A program made the translations under genes and the position numbers. This document shows, piece by piece, positions 1 to 8,815 of a DNA stretch of 64,000 nt; position 1 is the stretch's first letter; each line of letters starts with the position of its first letter. Source of the stretch: Teredinibacter turnerae T7901 (GTDB taxonomy: Bacteria > Pseudomonadota > Gammaproteobacteria > Pseudomonadales > Cellvibrionaceae); contig NC_012997.1 in the NCBI RefSeq assembly GCF_000023025.1, positions 356,764 to 420,763 of the forward strand, given 5' to 3'. The notes under the pieces were generated by a model that searched no databases, was not told the origin of the DNA, and saw only the letters and a list, made by a program, of their open reading frames with translations.

Positions 1-1090
1 TATTGATGCGGTGGTGACCGGTTTAATTGGCGCTATCGACATTCGCGACAGCGCGCGCAAAAAGCGCAACAGTCGCACCGGCAGTGTGTATATCGTTAAA
101 CCCAAGCTCCACGGCTCGCGGGAAGTTGCATTTACCTGTGCGCTCTTTTCTGCGGTGGAAGAATTGGTGGGGCTAACGCCGAATACCTTAAAAATTGGCA
201 TTATGGATGAAGAGCGTCGCACCACACTCAACTTAAAGGCCTGCATTCGCGAAGCTCGTGAGCGGGTGGTTTTTATCAATACCGGGTTTCTCGATCGCAC
301 CGGCGACGAAATTCATACCAGCATGCACGCGGGTGCATTTATGCCAAAAGCGTGGCTGAAAGAACAGCCGTGGATTACCGCTTACGAAAATAACAATGTG
401 GATGTTGGGCTGGCGTGTGGTCTGCCTGGACACGGCCAGATCGGCAAAGGCATGTGGCCAATGCCGGACGAAATGGAAAAAATGATGGCGAGCAAAATCG
501 CGCACCCGCGCGCCGGGGCCAATACGGCCTGGGTGCCCTCACCAACCGCGGCCGTACTGCATGCACTGCATTATCACCGGGTGGATGTTGGCGAGGTGCA
601 GGATGGCCTGCGTGAGCGGGCACCGGCAGCGCGCGCCGAGATTATGCAGATTCCGTTGTTATCCGCAGAGGACACCCTGAGTTCGGCAGATATTGAACGG
701 GAGCTGGAAAACAATATTCAGGGGATTTTGGGCTATGTGGTGCGCTGGGTTGAACTGGGCATTGGCTGCTCCAAAGTGCCGGATATTAACGACATTGGGT
801 TGATGGAAGACCGCGCAACCTTGCGTATTTCCAGTCAGCACATTGCCAACTGGCTGCTACATGGGCTGTGCAGTCTTGACCAACTCGACACACTTTTGCT
901 GCGCATGGCCGCAGTGGTAGATGCGCAAAACGCGGCTACCGATGGTTACCAACCCATGGCGACCGACCCCGCAACCAACCTGGCCTTGCAGGCGGCGCGC
1001 GACCTTATTGTATTGGGTGCCGAACAACCCAATGGCTATACCGAGCATTTACTGCAGAAATACCGATTGCAGCAAAAGCAGCGGGCTTAA
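1..1090 (+). CDS. glcB: malate synthase G, C-terminal part (5' end outside window)
   Basis: Condenses glyoxylate with acetyl-CoA to malate, the second step of the glyoxylate shunt in the cytoplasm. The open frame runs in from the left edge (first full codon at base 2), so about half of the usual ~720-residue protein is seen. Family landmarks are the stretches [39 protein letters not shown] and [13 protein letters not shown]; the Asp of MEDRATL corresponds, by family knowledge, to the catalytic base of E. coli GlcB. A GTG at 11 is only an internal codon and not a real start. Isocitrate lyase follows 67 bp downstream on the same strand, so the two shunt enzymes are neighbours and may share a transcript. 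Confidence 0.95.
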   Translation, partial: IDAVVTGLIGAIDIRDSARKKRNSRTGSVYIVKPKLHGSREVAFTCALFSAVEELVGLTPNTLKIGIMDEERRTTLNLKACIREARERVVFINTGFLDRTGDEIHTSMHAGAFMPKAWLKEQPWITAYENNNVDVGLACGLPGHGQIGKGMWPMPDEMEKMMASKIAHPRAGANTAWVPSPTAAVLHALHYHRVDVGEVQDGLRERAPAARAEIMQIPLLSAEDTLSSADIERELENNIQGILGYVVRWVELGIGCSKVPDINDIGLMEDRATLRISSQHIANWLLHGLCSLDQLDTLLLRMAAVVDAQNAATDGYQPMATDPATNLALQAARDLIVLGAEQPNGYTEHLLQKYRLQQKQRA

Positions 1091-1157
1091 CATTTTTTTA
1101 TCGCCGTCATTTTCACGGAATACGTGAATCAATGGGTAACGAATTACTGAGGTATGT

Positions 1158-2756
1158 ATGAACACTTACACTAACGAAATTAAAAACATCAACCGTACAC
1201 TTGAACAGCAGGGTGCCAGCTGGTCGGCGATCAATGCCGAGAGTGTTGCCCGTATGCGGTTGCAAAACCGCTTTGCAACAGGATTGGATATTGCACGCTA
1301 CACGGCAAAAATTATGCGCGAAGACATGGCCGCATACGACCGTGACCCGGCAAATTACACTCAGTCGCTAGGCTGCTGGCACGGCTTTGTCGGGCAACAA
1401 AAAATGATTTCGATTAAAAAGCATTTCGGCGAAACCAAAGGTCGCTATTTGTATCTTTCCGGGTGGATGGTGGCTGCGATGCGCTCGGAATTTGGTCCCT
1501 TGCCGGACCAGTCCATGCACGAAAAAACAGCCGTGCCTGATTTAATCGCTGAGTTGTACACCTTTTTAAAGCAAGCGGATGCACGCGAACTGCACCATTT
1601 GTTTAAAGAGCTGGATAAAGCTCGCGCCGGGCGCGATCACGTGCGCGAGCGCTATGTGCAAAAAGCCGTCGACGGTTTTCAAACCCATGTGGTGCCCATT
1701 ATTGCGGACATAGACGCAGGTTTCGGCAATGAGGAAGCAACCTATTTACTGGCGAAAAAAATGATAGAGGCCGGTGCCTGCTGTATTCAGATAGAAAATC
1801 AGGTGTCGGATGCGAAGCAGTGCGGCCACCAGGACGGTAAAGTCACCGTTCCCCACGAGGATTTTCTCGCGAAAATTCACGCGGTGCGTTACGCCTTTAT
1901 GGAACTGGGCGTCGAAGACGGCGTGATTGTTGCGCGCACCGATTCACTCGGCGCGGGTCTTACGCAAAAAATACCGGTGTCCACCAGCGCTGGCGATCTT
2001 GCGCAGCAGTACAACGCTTATATTGATGGCGAGGCAATTTCCGATTTGCGCGAGATTGCACCGGGTGACCTGGTGCTGGCACAAGGCGATGGCTGTATCA
2101 AAGTTAAACGCTTGGCGAATGGCTTGGTGAAATTTAAACCCAATACCGGCGAAGACCGGGTGGTGCTGGATTGTATCACCTCGTTGCAACACGGCGCCGA
2201 TCTGCTGTGGATCGAAACCGAGAAGCCGCATATTGGCCAGATCGCCGGGATGGTGAATCGCATTCGCGCGCAGGTACCGAATGCCAAGCTGGTGTACAAC
2301 AACAGTCCGTCTTTTAACTGGACACTTAACTTTCGCCAGCAGGTGTTTGATGCCTGGCAGCAGGAAGGCCGCGACCTTACTGAGTATCACCGTGAGAACC
2401 TGATGAGTGTGGAATACGATACCACGCCACTGGCGCAGGAAGCGGACGAACGGATTCGTACTTTTCAGCGCGATGCGGCACAGCAAGCGGGTATTTTCCA
2501 TCACTTGATTACATTGCCAACCTATCACACGGCCGCCCTGTCCACAGACAATCTGGCGAAATCGTATTTTGGCGACCAGGGCATGTTGGCTTACGTGGAG
2601 ACGGTGCAGCGCCAGGAAATCCGCCAAAGCCTGGCCTGTGTTAAACACCAGGATATGTCCGGCTCAAATATTGGTGACGACCATAAGGAATATTTTTCTG
2701 GCGGTCAGGCGCTCAAGGCGGCGGGAGAGGCGAACACAATGAATCAGTTTTCTTGA
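1158..2756 (+). CDS. aceA: isocitrate lyase (long form, 532 aa)
   Basis: Splits isocitrate into glyoxylate and succinate, allowing growth on acetate or fatty acids. The catalytic-loop signature reads DAKQCGHQDGKV, a variant of the usual KKCGH with the catalytic Cys kept. The metal-binding stretch IIADIDAGFGNEEATYLLAKK and the conserved NNSPSFNWT segment are also present. At 532 residues it belongs to the longer Pseudomonas-type branch and not to the ~434-aa E. coli type, with an insertion after the catalytic loop. The ATG at 1158 follows a GAGGTATGT ribosome site. It sits just downstream of malate synthase and ends in a strong hairpin terminator. Confidence 0.95.
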   Translation: MNTYTNEIKNINRTLEQQGASWSAINAESVARMRLQNRFATGLDIARYTAKIMREDMAAYDRDPANYTQSLGCWHGFVGQQKMISIKKHFGETKGRYLYLSGWMVAAMRSEFGPLPDQSMHEKTAVPDLIAELYTFLKQADARELHHLFKELDKARAGRDHVRERYVQKAVDGFQTHVVPIIADIDAGFGNEEATYLLAKKMIEAGACCIQIENQVSDAKQCGHQDGKVTVPHEDFLAKIHAVRYAFMELGVEDGVIVARTDSLGAGLTQKIPVSTSAGDLAQQYNAYIDGEAISDLREIAPGDLVLAQGDGCIKVKRLANGLVKFKPNTGEDRVVLDCITSLQHGADLLWIETEKPHIGQIAGMVNRIRAQVPNAKLVYNNSPSFNWTLNFRQQVFDAWQQEGRDLTEYHRENLMSVEYDTTPLAQEADERIRTFQRDAAQQAGIFHHLITLPTYHTAALSTDNLAKSYFGDQGMLAYVETVQRQEIRQSLACVKHQDMSGSNIGDDHKEYFSGGQALKAAGEANTMNQFS

Positions 2757-2787
2757 TCGTTTAATTCGATTATTTCCATCATCCGAG

Positions 2788-2825
2788 AAGGTATGGCGTG
2801 TTAATTTTACGCCATACCTTTTTTT
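2788..2825 (+). terminator. rho-independent terminator after aceA
   Basis: A perfect 12-bp stem (2788-2799 with 2809-2820, AAGGTATGGCGT / ACGCCATACCTT) with a 9-nt loop runs into seven T residues. It lies 31 bp past the aceA stop. Confidence 0.9.
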
Positions 2826-2989
2826 ATTTATGGCACCGAATATTTGAGGCGTGTTTTATTTAAGCCGCCGGTGACGGTGCACTTTAAGCGTGTGTTGAAA
2901 ATTCGCTGTTATGCAAAACTGCACTATGGATAGTTCCAGATGTTCTGTTGTCGTAATTGGGGATGCATGCTTTGCTACGGAGATAAGCG

Positions 2990-3688
2990 ATGATTGTAAA
3001 GAGAGCAGCAGAAGAACGTGGCCCCAGTGATCTCGGCTGGCTGCAAAGCCAGCACACGTTTTCATTTGGTGGGTATCAAGACCCTGCGCACATGGGGTTC
3101 GGCCCTTTGCGCGTGATAAACGAGGACCGCGTGGTTCCAGGTGCGGGATTTGGCACGCATCCACACAAAAACATGGAAATCATTTCTTATGTGTTGTCGG
3201 GTGAGCTGGCGCACAAAGATAGCATGGGCAATGGTTCTCGTATTGTCGCTGGCGACGTACAGGTAATGAGCGCCGGTGCGGGCGTGACTCATAGCGAATT
3301 TAATGCATCAGATAGTGAACCTGTGCATTTTTTGCAAATTTGGATTCAACCCAACGCCGTGGACACGGAACCTGGTTATCAGCAATTGTCCTTCGCACCG
3401 GAAGATCTTCGCAATAAATTGATTCAGGTAGTAGGTGGTGATGCGCGCGCGCCCTTGCAGATTAAGCAGGATGCGTCGCTCGCTATCGGGCGGCTCGAGC
3501 CCGGCGTTGAATTGGGTGAAACCCTCGTGCCAACGCGTAAATACTGGCTCCAGGTCGCAAGCGGTGAGCTTCGGGTGAATGGCGAATTGGCCAAGGCTGG
3601 CGATGGATTGGCCATCGCCGGTGAAGCTGCGCTGGCAATGGCGGCGATAACGCAAACAGAAATTCTGTTGTTTGATCTCCCCGCGTAG
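2990..3688 (+). CDS. pirin family protein (YhhW-like bicupin)
   Basis: A 232-residue cupin protein of the pirin/quercetinase family. The N-terminal cupin keeps the metal ligands: His-x-His in GFGTHPHKNMEI, and the later His and Glu in GAGVTHSEFN. Family members bind iron, and some (E. coli YhhW) degrade quercetin in vitro; the physiological substrate is unknown. The start at 2990 has GGAG 8 bp upstream. An FMN reductase-like gene follows 109 bp downstream on the same strand, which is compatible with a small redox or aromatic-stress unit, though that link is only inferred. Confidence 0.88.
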   Translation: MIVKRAAEERGPSDLGWLQSQHTFSFGGYQDPAHMGFGPLRVINEDRVVPGAGFGTHPHKNMEIISYVLSGELAHKDSMGNGSRIVAGDVQVMSAGAGVTHSEFNASDSEPVHFLQIWIQPNAVDTEPGYQQLSFAPEDLRNKLIQVVGGDARAPLQIKQDASLAIGRLEPGVELGETLVPTRKYWLQVASGELRVNGELAKAGDGLAIAGEAALAMAAITQTEILLFDLPA

Positions 3689-3797
3689 TCAGTACTCTTG
3701 TTGCGGATATAACGGATGCGTCGGCGGATGATTCAATGACTCGAAAATGCTCGAAGTATTGAATGCGTCGAAAATATTGAAAGTAAATGGAAACCTT

Positions 3798-4385
3798 ATG
3801 AAAGTCCTTTTTATGGCTGGCAGCAGTCGCAAAGAATCGCTGAACAAAAAACTCGCACACGCGGCGAGCGATCTGGCCCGCTGTGCCGGGGCGGATGTCA
3901 CCTTTATCGATTTGGCGGATTTCCCAATGCCGATTTACAACGGCGATCTGGAGGATGACAGCGGCCTGCCGGAAAATGCTCTCGCATTGAAAAAAATATT
4001 TACCGAACAGGACGCACTCTTTATTGCCACGCCTGAGTACAACGGCTCTTTTCCAGCGCTGTTAAAAAATACCCTGGATTGGTTGTCCCGCAGCCATTAT
4101 GAGGGCGAACCGCGAATGTCCGCTTACACTAACAAAGTGGTAGCCCTGGCAGCGGCGTCCCCGGGTGGTTTTGGCGGTATGCGCTCACTCATGGCATTGC
4201 GCCTGCAAATGGCCCACTTAAACACCCTGGTTATTTCACAGCAAATGGCGCTGGCGAAAGCGGGGGATGCGTTTGATGAAGAGGGCAGTTTTAAGGACGA
4301 TAAAAAACGGGCGCAGTTAGATGCCCTAGTGAAAACACTTATGGCCACAACACGGGCTCTGGCCCAGGATGACACTCGGGCATGA
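3798..4385 (+). CDS. NAD(P)H-dependent FMN reductase family protein
   Basis: A 195-residue flavodoxin-fold oxidoreductase of the NADPH-dependent FMN/azo/chromate reductase family. The FMN phosphate loop GSSRKESLNKKLA follows the first strand, and the PEYNGSFPALLKNTLDW and SPGGFGGMRSL motifs are typical of the family. The frame is open from 3747, but the ATG at 3798 starts directly at MKVLFMAGSSR, as in homologues, and has a purine-rich upstream stretch, so it is preferred. The stop lies only 7 bp from the convergent end of draT. The exact electron acceptor cannot be told from sequence. Confidence 0.85.
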   Translation: MKVLFMAGSSRKESLNKKLAHAASDLARCAGADVTFIDLADFPMPIYNGDLEDDSGLPENALALKKIFTEQDALFIATPEYNGSFPALLKNTLDWLSRSHYEGEPRMSAYTNKVVALAAASPGGFGGMRSLMALRLQMAHLNTLVISQQMALAKAGDAFDEEGSFKDDKKRAQLDALVKTLMATTRALAQDDTRA

Positions 4386-4392
4386 TGGTATT

Positions 4393-5214
4393 TCAGCGAT
4401 GATGTTTCACCTGGTACACACCACCGAGTACCAAAAACTCTTCCTCGCCTTGCAGCACACCGGGCAACAAGCCTGGAAAATACAAAATTTTACTGCTGGG
4501 TACGGCCACCGAGAGCACTCGGTCGCCGAATATTCCTGCGGTGTCCACGCTTGCGCTAAAGGAATTCAAGTTGTTGAGCAGCACCTTTTCGTGATCATCC
4601 CCATACGCCAGTACATCAAATTCTGTCAGGTGATTGATGCCCCGATAGAGATGCCAGTGTTGACGCCTGGGGAAGCGTCTGACCAACTCGTATTGGCAAA
4701 AGCTGTAGAGCAAGTCGAGCTGTGACTCGAGCGCGTTGGCGTTGTACAGGCCGCGCATAAAATCCGCTTGATACTGAGCGAAAGCCCGCCCGTGTGGGTC
4801 CCGCAGGCAACCGTTATGGTTTTGGCACAGCAGGCCAAAGCGCGACGCGACCCAATATTTTAGTACCGCTGCCTCAATCCCGTCCGCATTAAACAGCCAG
4901 CCGCGCAACAGGCGCAGGTAATCCGCTTTTGCGCGCTTTACTCGGCTGTTGTCGTTAAAACCTGCTTCGTCTTTGTTATCCAGCAAAAAGCACGAACTCA
5001 TATAATCGTGAAAACAGTCGCTGCGTTTTTGCGGGTTGTGAATCTCGGCGATGGAGCGAAAAAATGGTTGGTGAAGGTATGCCATGCTATCTAGCCGAAG
5101 GGCCTTAGGGTGCAGCTGAAAAGTGATGCCGCCGAGAATAATGGCAGGCAAATTACAGCGATTCAGAGCGCTGCGTGCATAGGCAGGTAATGTGTCGCAC
5201 GAATGTTTGTTCAC
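4393..5214 (-). CDS. draT: NAD(+)-dinitrogen-reductase ADP-ribosyltransferase (DraT)
   Basis: Transfers ADP-ribose from NAD to a surface Arg of nitrogenase Fe protein, switching nitrogenase off when ammonium appears or energy is short. The R-S-E arrangement of arginine ADP-ribosyltransferases is visible: Arg191 in HLYRGIN, the Ser cluster SFSAS around 218-222, and the Glu cluster GEEEF around 257-259. The N-terminal CNLPAIILGG segment is also DraT-like, and the 273-aa length is normal. The start is a GTG at 5214 with a weak ribosome site. It is divergent from draG with a 36-bp gap. No nif genes are in the window. A different ADP-ribosylation target is possible but less likely given draG next door. 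Confidence 0.85.
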   Translation of the reverse strand: MNKHSCDTLPAYARSALNRCNLPAIILGGITFQLHPKALRLDSMAYLHQPFFRSIAEIHNPQKRSDCFHDYMSSCFLLDNKDEAGFNDNSRVKRAKADYLRLLRGWLFNADGIEAAVLKYWVASRFGLLCQNHNGCLRDPHGRAFAQYQADFMRGLYNANALESQLDLLYSFCQYELVRRFPRRQHWHLYRGINHLTEFDVLAYGDDHEKVLLNNLNSFSASVDTAGIFGDRVLSVAVPSSKILYFPGLLPGVLQGEEEFLVLGGVYQVKHHR

Positions 5215-5250
5215 GGTTGTGCTGCACTCTCAGAGGCGTAAGATTAAGCC

Positions 5251-6174
5251 ATGATGACAACTCAACCACAGACACAGCTTGATCGAAAACAACGCTATCG
5301 CGGAAGTCTGCTTGGGCTCGCCACTGGTGACGCCCTAGGCACCACAGTGGAGTTTCAGCCGCGGGGAAGTTTTGAGCTGATAACCGATATGGTGGGGGGC
5401 GGGCCGTTTCATTTACGGCCAGGGCAGTGGACAGACGACACTAGTATGGCGTTGTGCCTTGGCCATTCGCTGCTGGAAAAGCGCGGTTTTGATGCGGATG
5501 ACCAGATGCAGCGTTACTGCGCTTGGCGCACTCATGGCTACATGAGCAGTAATGGGCGCTGTTTTGATATTGGAATGACAGTTTCCGGCGCGTTGAGTCG
5601 TTATCAGCGCAAGGGTGACCCGTTTGCTGGCTCGACTAATCCTTCTGCCGCAGGCAATGGTTCAATAATGCGACTCGCACCTGTCGCCATGTTTTTCAGC
5701 CCGGATTTAACCCAAGTCAGACATTTCGCCGCGTTGAGTTCACGCACAACCCACGGCGCAGAGGAGTGTGTGGACGCGTGCGCGCTGTTTGGTGAGATGC
5801 TTCACCTCGCTTTGTGTGGTGCGAGCAAGGAGGCCATCTTACAGCCGACTTTCGTTCCGGGCGCCGAGCGGCTCAGCGCCATTCAGCAGGGCGCCTACCT
5901 GGGTAAATCCAGCCATCAGCTTAAAGGTTCCGGCTATGTGGTGGAGAGCCTGGAGGCTGCGCTCTGGTGTTTCGCCACCACCGACTCCTACGCCAATGCG
6001 GTGCTGACCGCAGTCAACCTTGGTGACGACGCGGACACAACCGCAGCCGTGTGCGGTCAATTGGCGGGCGCATTTTATGGTGAGGTGGCGATTCCTGATG
6101 CGTGGCTGGGGAAGCTCAGTCATCGCTCGCAAATTACTGAACTCGCCGATGGCTTACTGCAAAACAATGCCTGA
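5251..6174 (+). CDS. draG: ADP-ribosyl-[dinitrogen reductase] hydrolase (DraG)
   Basis: Removes ADP-ribose from the modified Fe protein, turning nitrogenase back on. The protein (307 aa) shows the dimetal-binding motifs of the ADP-ribosylglycohydrolase family: GLATGDALGT near residue 22, WTDDTS at 60-65, and LGDDADTT at 257-264. SSNGRCFDIG and NPSAAGNGSIMR match DraG more closely than general ARH proteins. Tandem ATGs at 5251 and 5254 make the exact start ambiguous by one codon. Paired head-to-head with draT, it completes a reversible on/off switch. Confidence 0.87.
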   Translation: MMTTQPQTQLDRKQRYRGSLLGLATGDALGTTVEFQPRGSFELITDMVGGGPFHLRPGQWTDDTSMALCLGHSLLEKRGFDADDQMQRYCAWRTHGYMSSNGRCFDIGMTVSGALSRYQRKGDPFAGSTNPSAAGNGSIMRLAPVAMFFSPDLTQVRHFAALSSRTTHGAEECVDACALFGEMLHLALCGASKEAILQPTFVPGAERLSAIQQGAYLGKSSHQLKGSGYVVESLEAALWCFATTDSYANAVLTAVNLGDDADTTAAVCGQLAGAFYGEVAIPDAWLGKLSHRSQITELADGLLQNNA

Positions 6175-6208
6175 AGTTAGCCTCGGGTAAAAAGGCTTTG
6201 GTGCCGCC

Positions 6209-8608
6209 TTATTCAATCTCACGCAATAGGAACGTCTGTCGCTTGCTATCGCTGAGCGGACAAACCACGGCGGCGGTGCCTGGTGTGTACGTGCCGCCTG
6301 CGACGGTTAAACCGTAATTCAGATTCTGCCGATTCGCCAGGTAATAATCTTCATCATTGGCACCTTGGATTGGAGCCCATTGCTGGGCGTAGCCATACCG
6401 CTTGGTGGACAGGTAGGCGATGCTGGTGGCACTCGCAATTGATGTGCAGCTTTCTGTGAAGCTGGTGGTTGGCATCATGTAGGCGTATTCATCCTCGCTC
6501 AGGTTGCGCAGGTACATAAACGTATCTGCGGCCATTTCCCAGGTCCAACGCTGCGTTTGTGCGTCGCTGCATGGGTTAATAATCACAATGTTCACCTCGT
6601 TGACTTCCTCAAGGTCAAGACAACTTCCTGTCTCGTCCGCCAGTACTATTTGAAACTGTGGCGGCGTAAAGGTATCCACTTCCACACTGCCGCCGCTGTA
6701 GGTTGCTGTGCGGTAGTCTTCTTCCAATGCGATCGGGGCGCGGGCGAGGTTCTCGGTAGCGTAAAGGTGTGTGGCGGTCTCAGCTTCCAGTAATAAATCC
6801 GTTTGGGTCGACACCAGCCAGTTGCCGTAAACCCAGGTGTTGTTGCCCCAGCCATTGCCCGGGTTTTCAACGCGCAGCGGCGCGCGGGCATCAGCGGTGT
6901 CCACCGGGTAGAAACTGTTGAATCGCAGCTGTGTATTGTTACCGTGAACGAGTAGCAGAGGCACCGGATCGTCGCTGGTTGCTGTGGATAAATCCTGCAA
7001 TCGGTTTGCTTCTATGAGTGTACTGTCCGCTCCGGCGGCCAGGTAAAGCGCAGGCTGTTCGCCCTGGGTATAAAACTCGTTGCGCTTTAGACGTGTTGAC
7101 CCGGCGCTGGAGGTTTCAGCATCCGCCACCTGCACCAAAGGGGCGTTGCTGCCGTTAATTGCGCTAAATTCGCAGCGGCTGATCTCGTTTTTGGTGCTGC
7201 CCTGATTAATCCGTAATGCCTGCGTTACATCGTGAATATCAACATCGCTCAACCGGTTATTACTGGCAGACGCCAGGTGCACACCGGTCGCGCCCTGGGA
7301 GATTTCCAGACCGGATATTCGCCAGTTGTCTCCGGTGAGTTTGAGGACGGTTCCAGTACCTATGACGTTCCCCCTAAGGACGGTGTCTTCATCACTGTCT
7401 TCCGCCATCAAATAAATGGGGTTGAGCGGTGTACCTGAGCGGCCCGAATAGAAGTGCGCCTCACTATTGCCGCTGGTAGCGATTTCCCCTGCATAAGTGC
7501 CTGGTGCCACCACTATCTGATCATTGGGTTGGGCGTTTTGCAGGGCCTGTTGTAATTCCGCGGCACTACTTACGGAAACCATGTTGGTCGTGCGGCGGTA
7601 TACATAAATGCTGTAAGTTTGTGTCTGGCTGCCGTTGAGTGCGGTACTGACAAGTTGCACCAGGGTATCGCCGTCGGCCAAGGGAATGGTAATCGGCTCG
7701 TTCGCCGTTAAATCCTGATCGCCAATGACCATATCAATACCGTCGACTTCTGGTTTGGCGGTGATTTCCAGCGAGGGTTGGTCTGAATTAACCGCAATGC
7801 TGTAAACATTCTGCGCACAGAGAAAATCCATGTCGGTGTCGTCGATCGTCAACTGTGCTAAACGCGCATTGGCTTGCAATTGGGTTTCGGTAGGCTGTTC
7901 GCGTGTAATCCCCACGCTATAAATAACCTCACGCTCGCCCACCGCCGCTTTCACATGGGTGTCAAAAATATTTTCTCCTGGCTCTAAATAACGTGCAAAA
8001 ATTTCTGCGTTGTCGATGTCGTCACCATTTAGCGTCACTGTGTTATCCGCATAGCCGGTATAAAATTGTCCGTAGTAAAAACAGGTGTCGTAATCAACAT
8101 TTGCGGTGTAGTCGTAGTGTGTGCTACTGAATGTTGGCGATAGCACGATGGAATTGTCGTCGTTGTCGTAAAAAACGTAGCCCGTAAGTGACGCGTCGCG
8201 GGACAGGCGAAAGAGATGGACTGCGTAGGTCAAGCTGGTTTCGGCAGTGCCGTCAACCAAAGTAATAGTGAGCCGGTTGGTACCGTCACCGACCGTAAGC
8301 GTAATTGCATCGCCGGGGATAAATTCCGTTGAACTGATTGCTCGGTCACCGTTGCTGAAGGTATAAAATGCGCTCTCGACCTCACTGGTCACACCTACTT
8401 TAATGTCAATGGTTTGCGTGTCTGCAGTTAAATCGACTTCGTATGTTGCGGTTTTTCCCTTTTCAAGGGCAACCGAATTACCGTTAATTGTGAGAGATTG
8501 TAAACTGAGATCGGGGATATCCGGAGTGGTTTTTTCTGGGGAGCCATTGCAACCGATCAGTGTAATTAAGCAGAAAAAGGCAACTGCCAGATGTCCCTTT
8601 GTCGTCAT
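6209..8608 (-). CDS. large lipoprotein: cadherin-like domains, parallel beta-helix, C-terminal beta-trefoil-like domain
   Basis: A 799-residue predicted outer-membrane or surface lipoprotein (lipobox LIGC at about residue 20). Three beta-sandwich repeats resembling the cadherin-like Pfam family fill roughly residues 35-340. A right-handed parallel beta-helix follows, opening with SSAAELQQALQNAQPND and VVAPGTYAGEI as in polysaccharide lyase family 6/chondroitinase B-like proteins. The last ~150 residues, from about SCLDLEEVNEV, contain QRW motifs suggestive of a ricin-type lectin. A carbohydrate-binding or polysaccharide-cleaving role is inferred; the lyase catalytic residues could not be confirmed by eye. 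It is divergent from the FG-GAP lipoprotein gene. Confidence 0.75.
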   Translation of the reverse strand: MTTKGHLAVAFFCLITLIGCNGSPEKTTPDIPDLSLQSLTINGNSVALEKGKTATYEVDLTADTQTIDIKVGVTSEVESAFYTFSNGDRAISSTEFIPGDAITLTVGDGTNRLTITLVDGTAETSLTYAVHLFRLSRDASLTGYVFYDNDDNSIVLSPTFSSTHYDYTANVDYDTCFYYGQFYTGYADNTVTLNGDDIDNAEIFARYLEPGENIFDTHVKAAVGEREVIYSVGITREQPTETQLQANARLAQLTIDDTDMDFLCAQNVYSIAVNSDQPSLEITAKPEVDGIDMVIGDQDLTANEPITIPLADGDTLVQLVSTALNGSQTQTYSIYVYRRTTNMVSVSSAAELQQALQNAQPNDQIVVAPGTYAGEIATSGNSEAHFYSGRSGTPLNPIYLMAEDSDEDTVLRGNVIGTGTVLKLTGDNWRISGLEISQGATGVHLASASNNRLSDVDIHDVTQALRINQGSTKNEISRCEFSAINGSNAPLVQVADAETSSAGSTRLKRNEFYTQGEQPALYLAAGADSTLIEANRLQDLSTATSDDPVPLLLVHGNNTQLRFNSFYPVDTADARAPLRVENPGNGWGNNTWVYGNWLVSTQTDLLLEAETATHLYATENLARAPIALEEDYRTATYSGGSVEVDTFTPPQFQIVLADETGSCLDLEEVNEVNIVIINPCSDAQTQRWTWEMAADTFMYLRNLSEDEYAYMMPTTSFTESCTSIASATSIAYLSTKRYGYAQQWAPIQGANDEDYYLANRQNLNYGLTVAGGTYTPGTAAVVCPLSDSKRQTFLLREIE

Positions 8609-8815
8609 TGGATGATCTCGCTAAGCGGTGGATAATACGAAGTTAAAGGACGCTATTATGACGACAGTGATCTGTTAAGTTTTGTTGCTAAATGTAAATT
8701 TATTTTGCTAATTGTTACACGATGTAAAGGAGTGTAAAAAACAAATTTTTACGAATATTTGTGTGTGAAATAGTGTCTTATGGGCGGTTTAATAATGATG
8801 ACTGGATACCGCTCT

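Noticed and set aside
1944-2648. 234-codon minus-strand frame opposite aceA
   Set aside because: It is antisense to the conserved isocitrate lyase sequence and has no ribosome site or recognisable domain.
8780-8815. Upstream start for the FG-GAP lipoprotein
   Set aside because: Starting at 8780 would put 12 residues before the signal peptide, including polar ones; ATG 8816 gives a standard lipoprotein signal.
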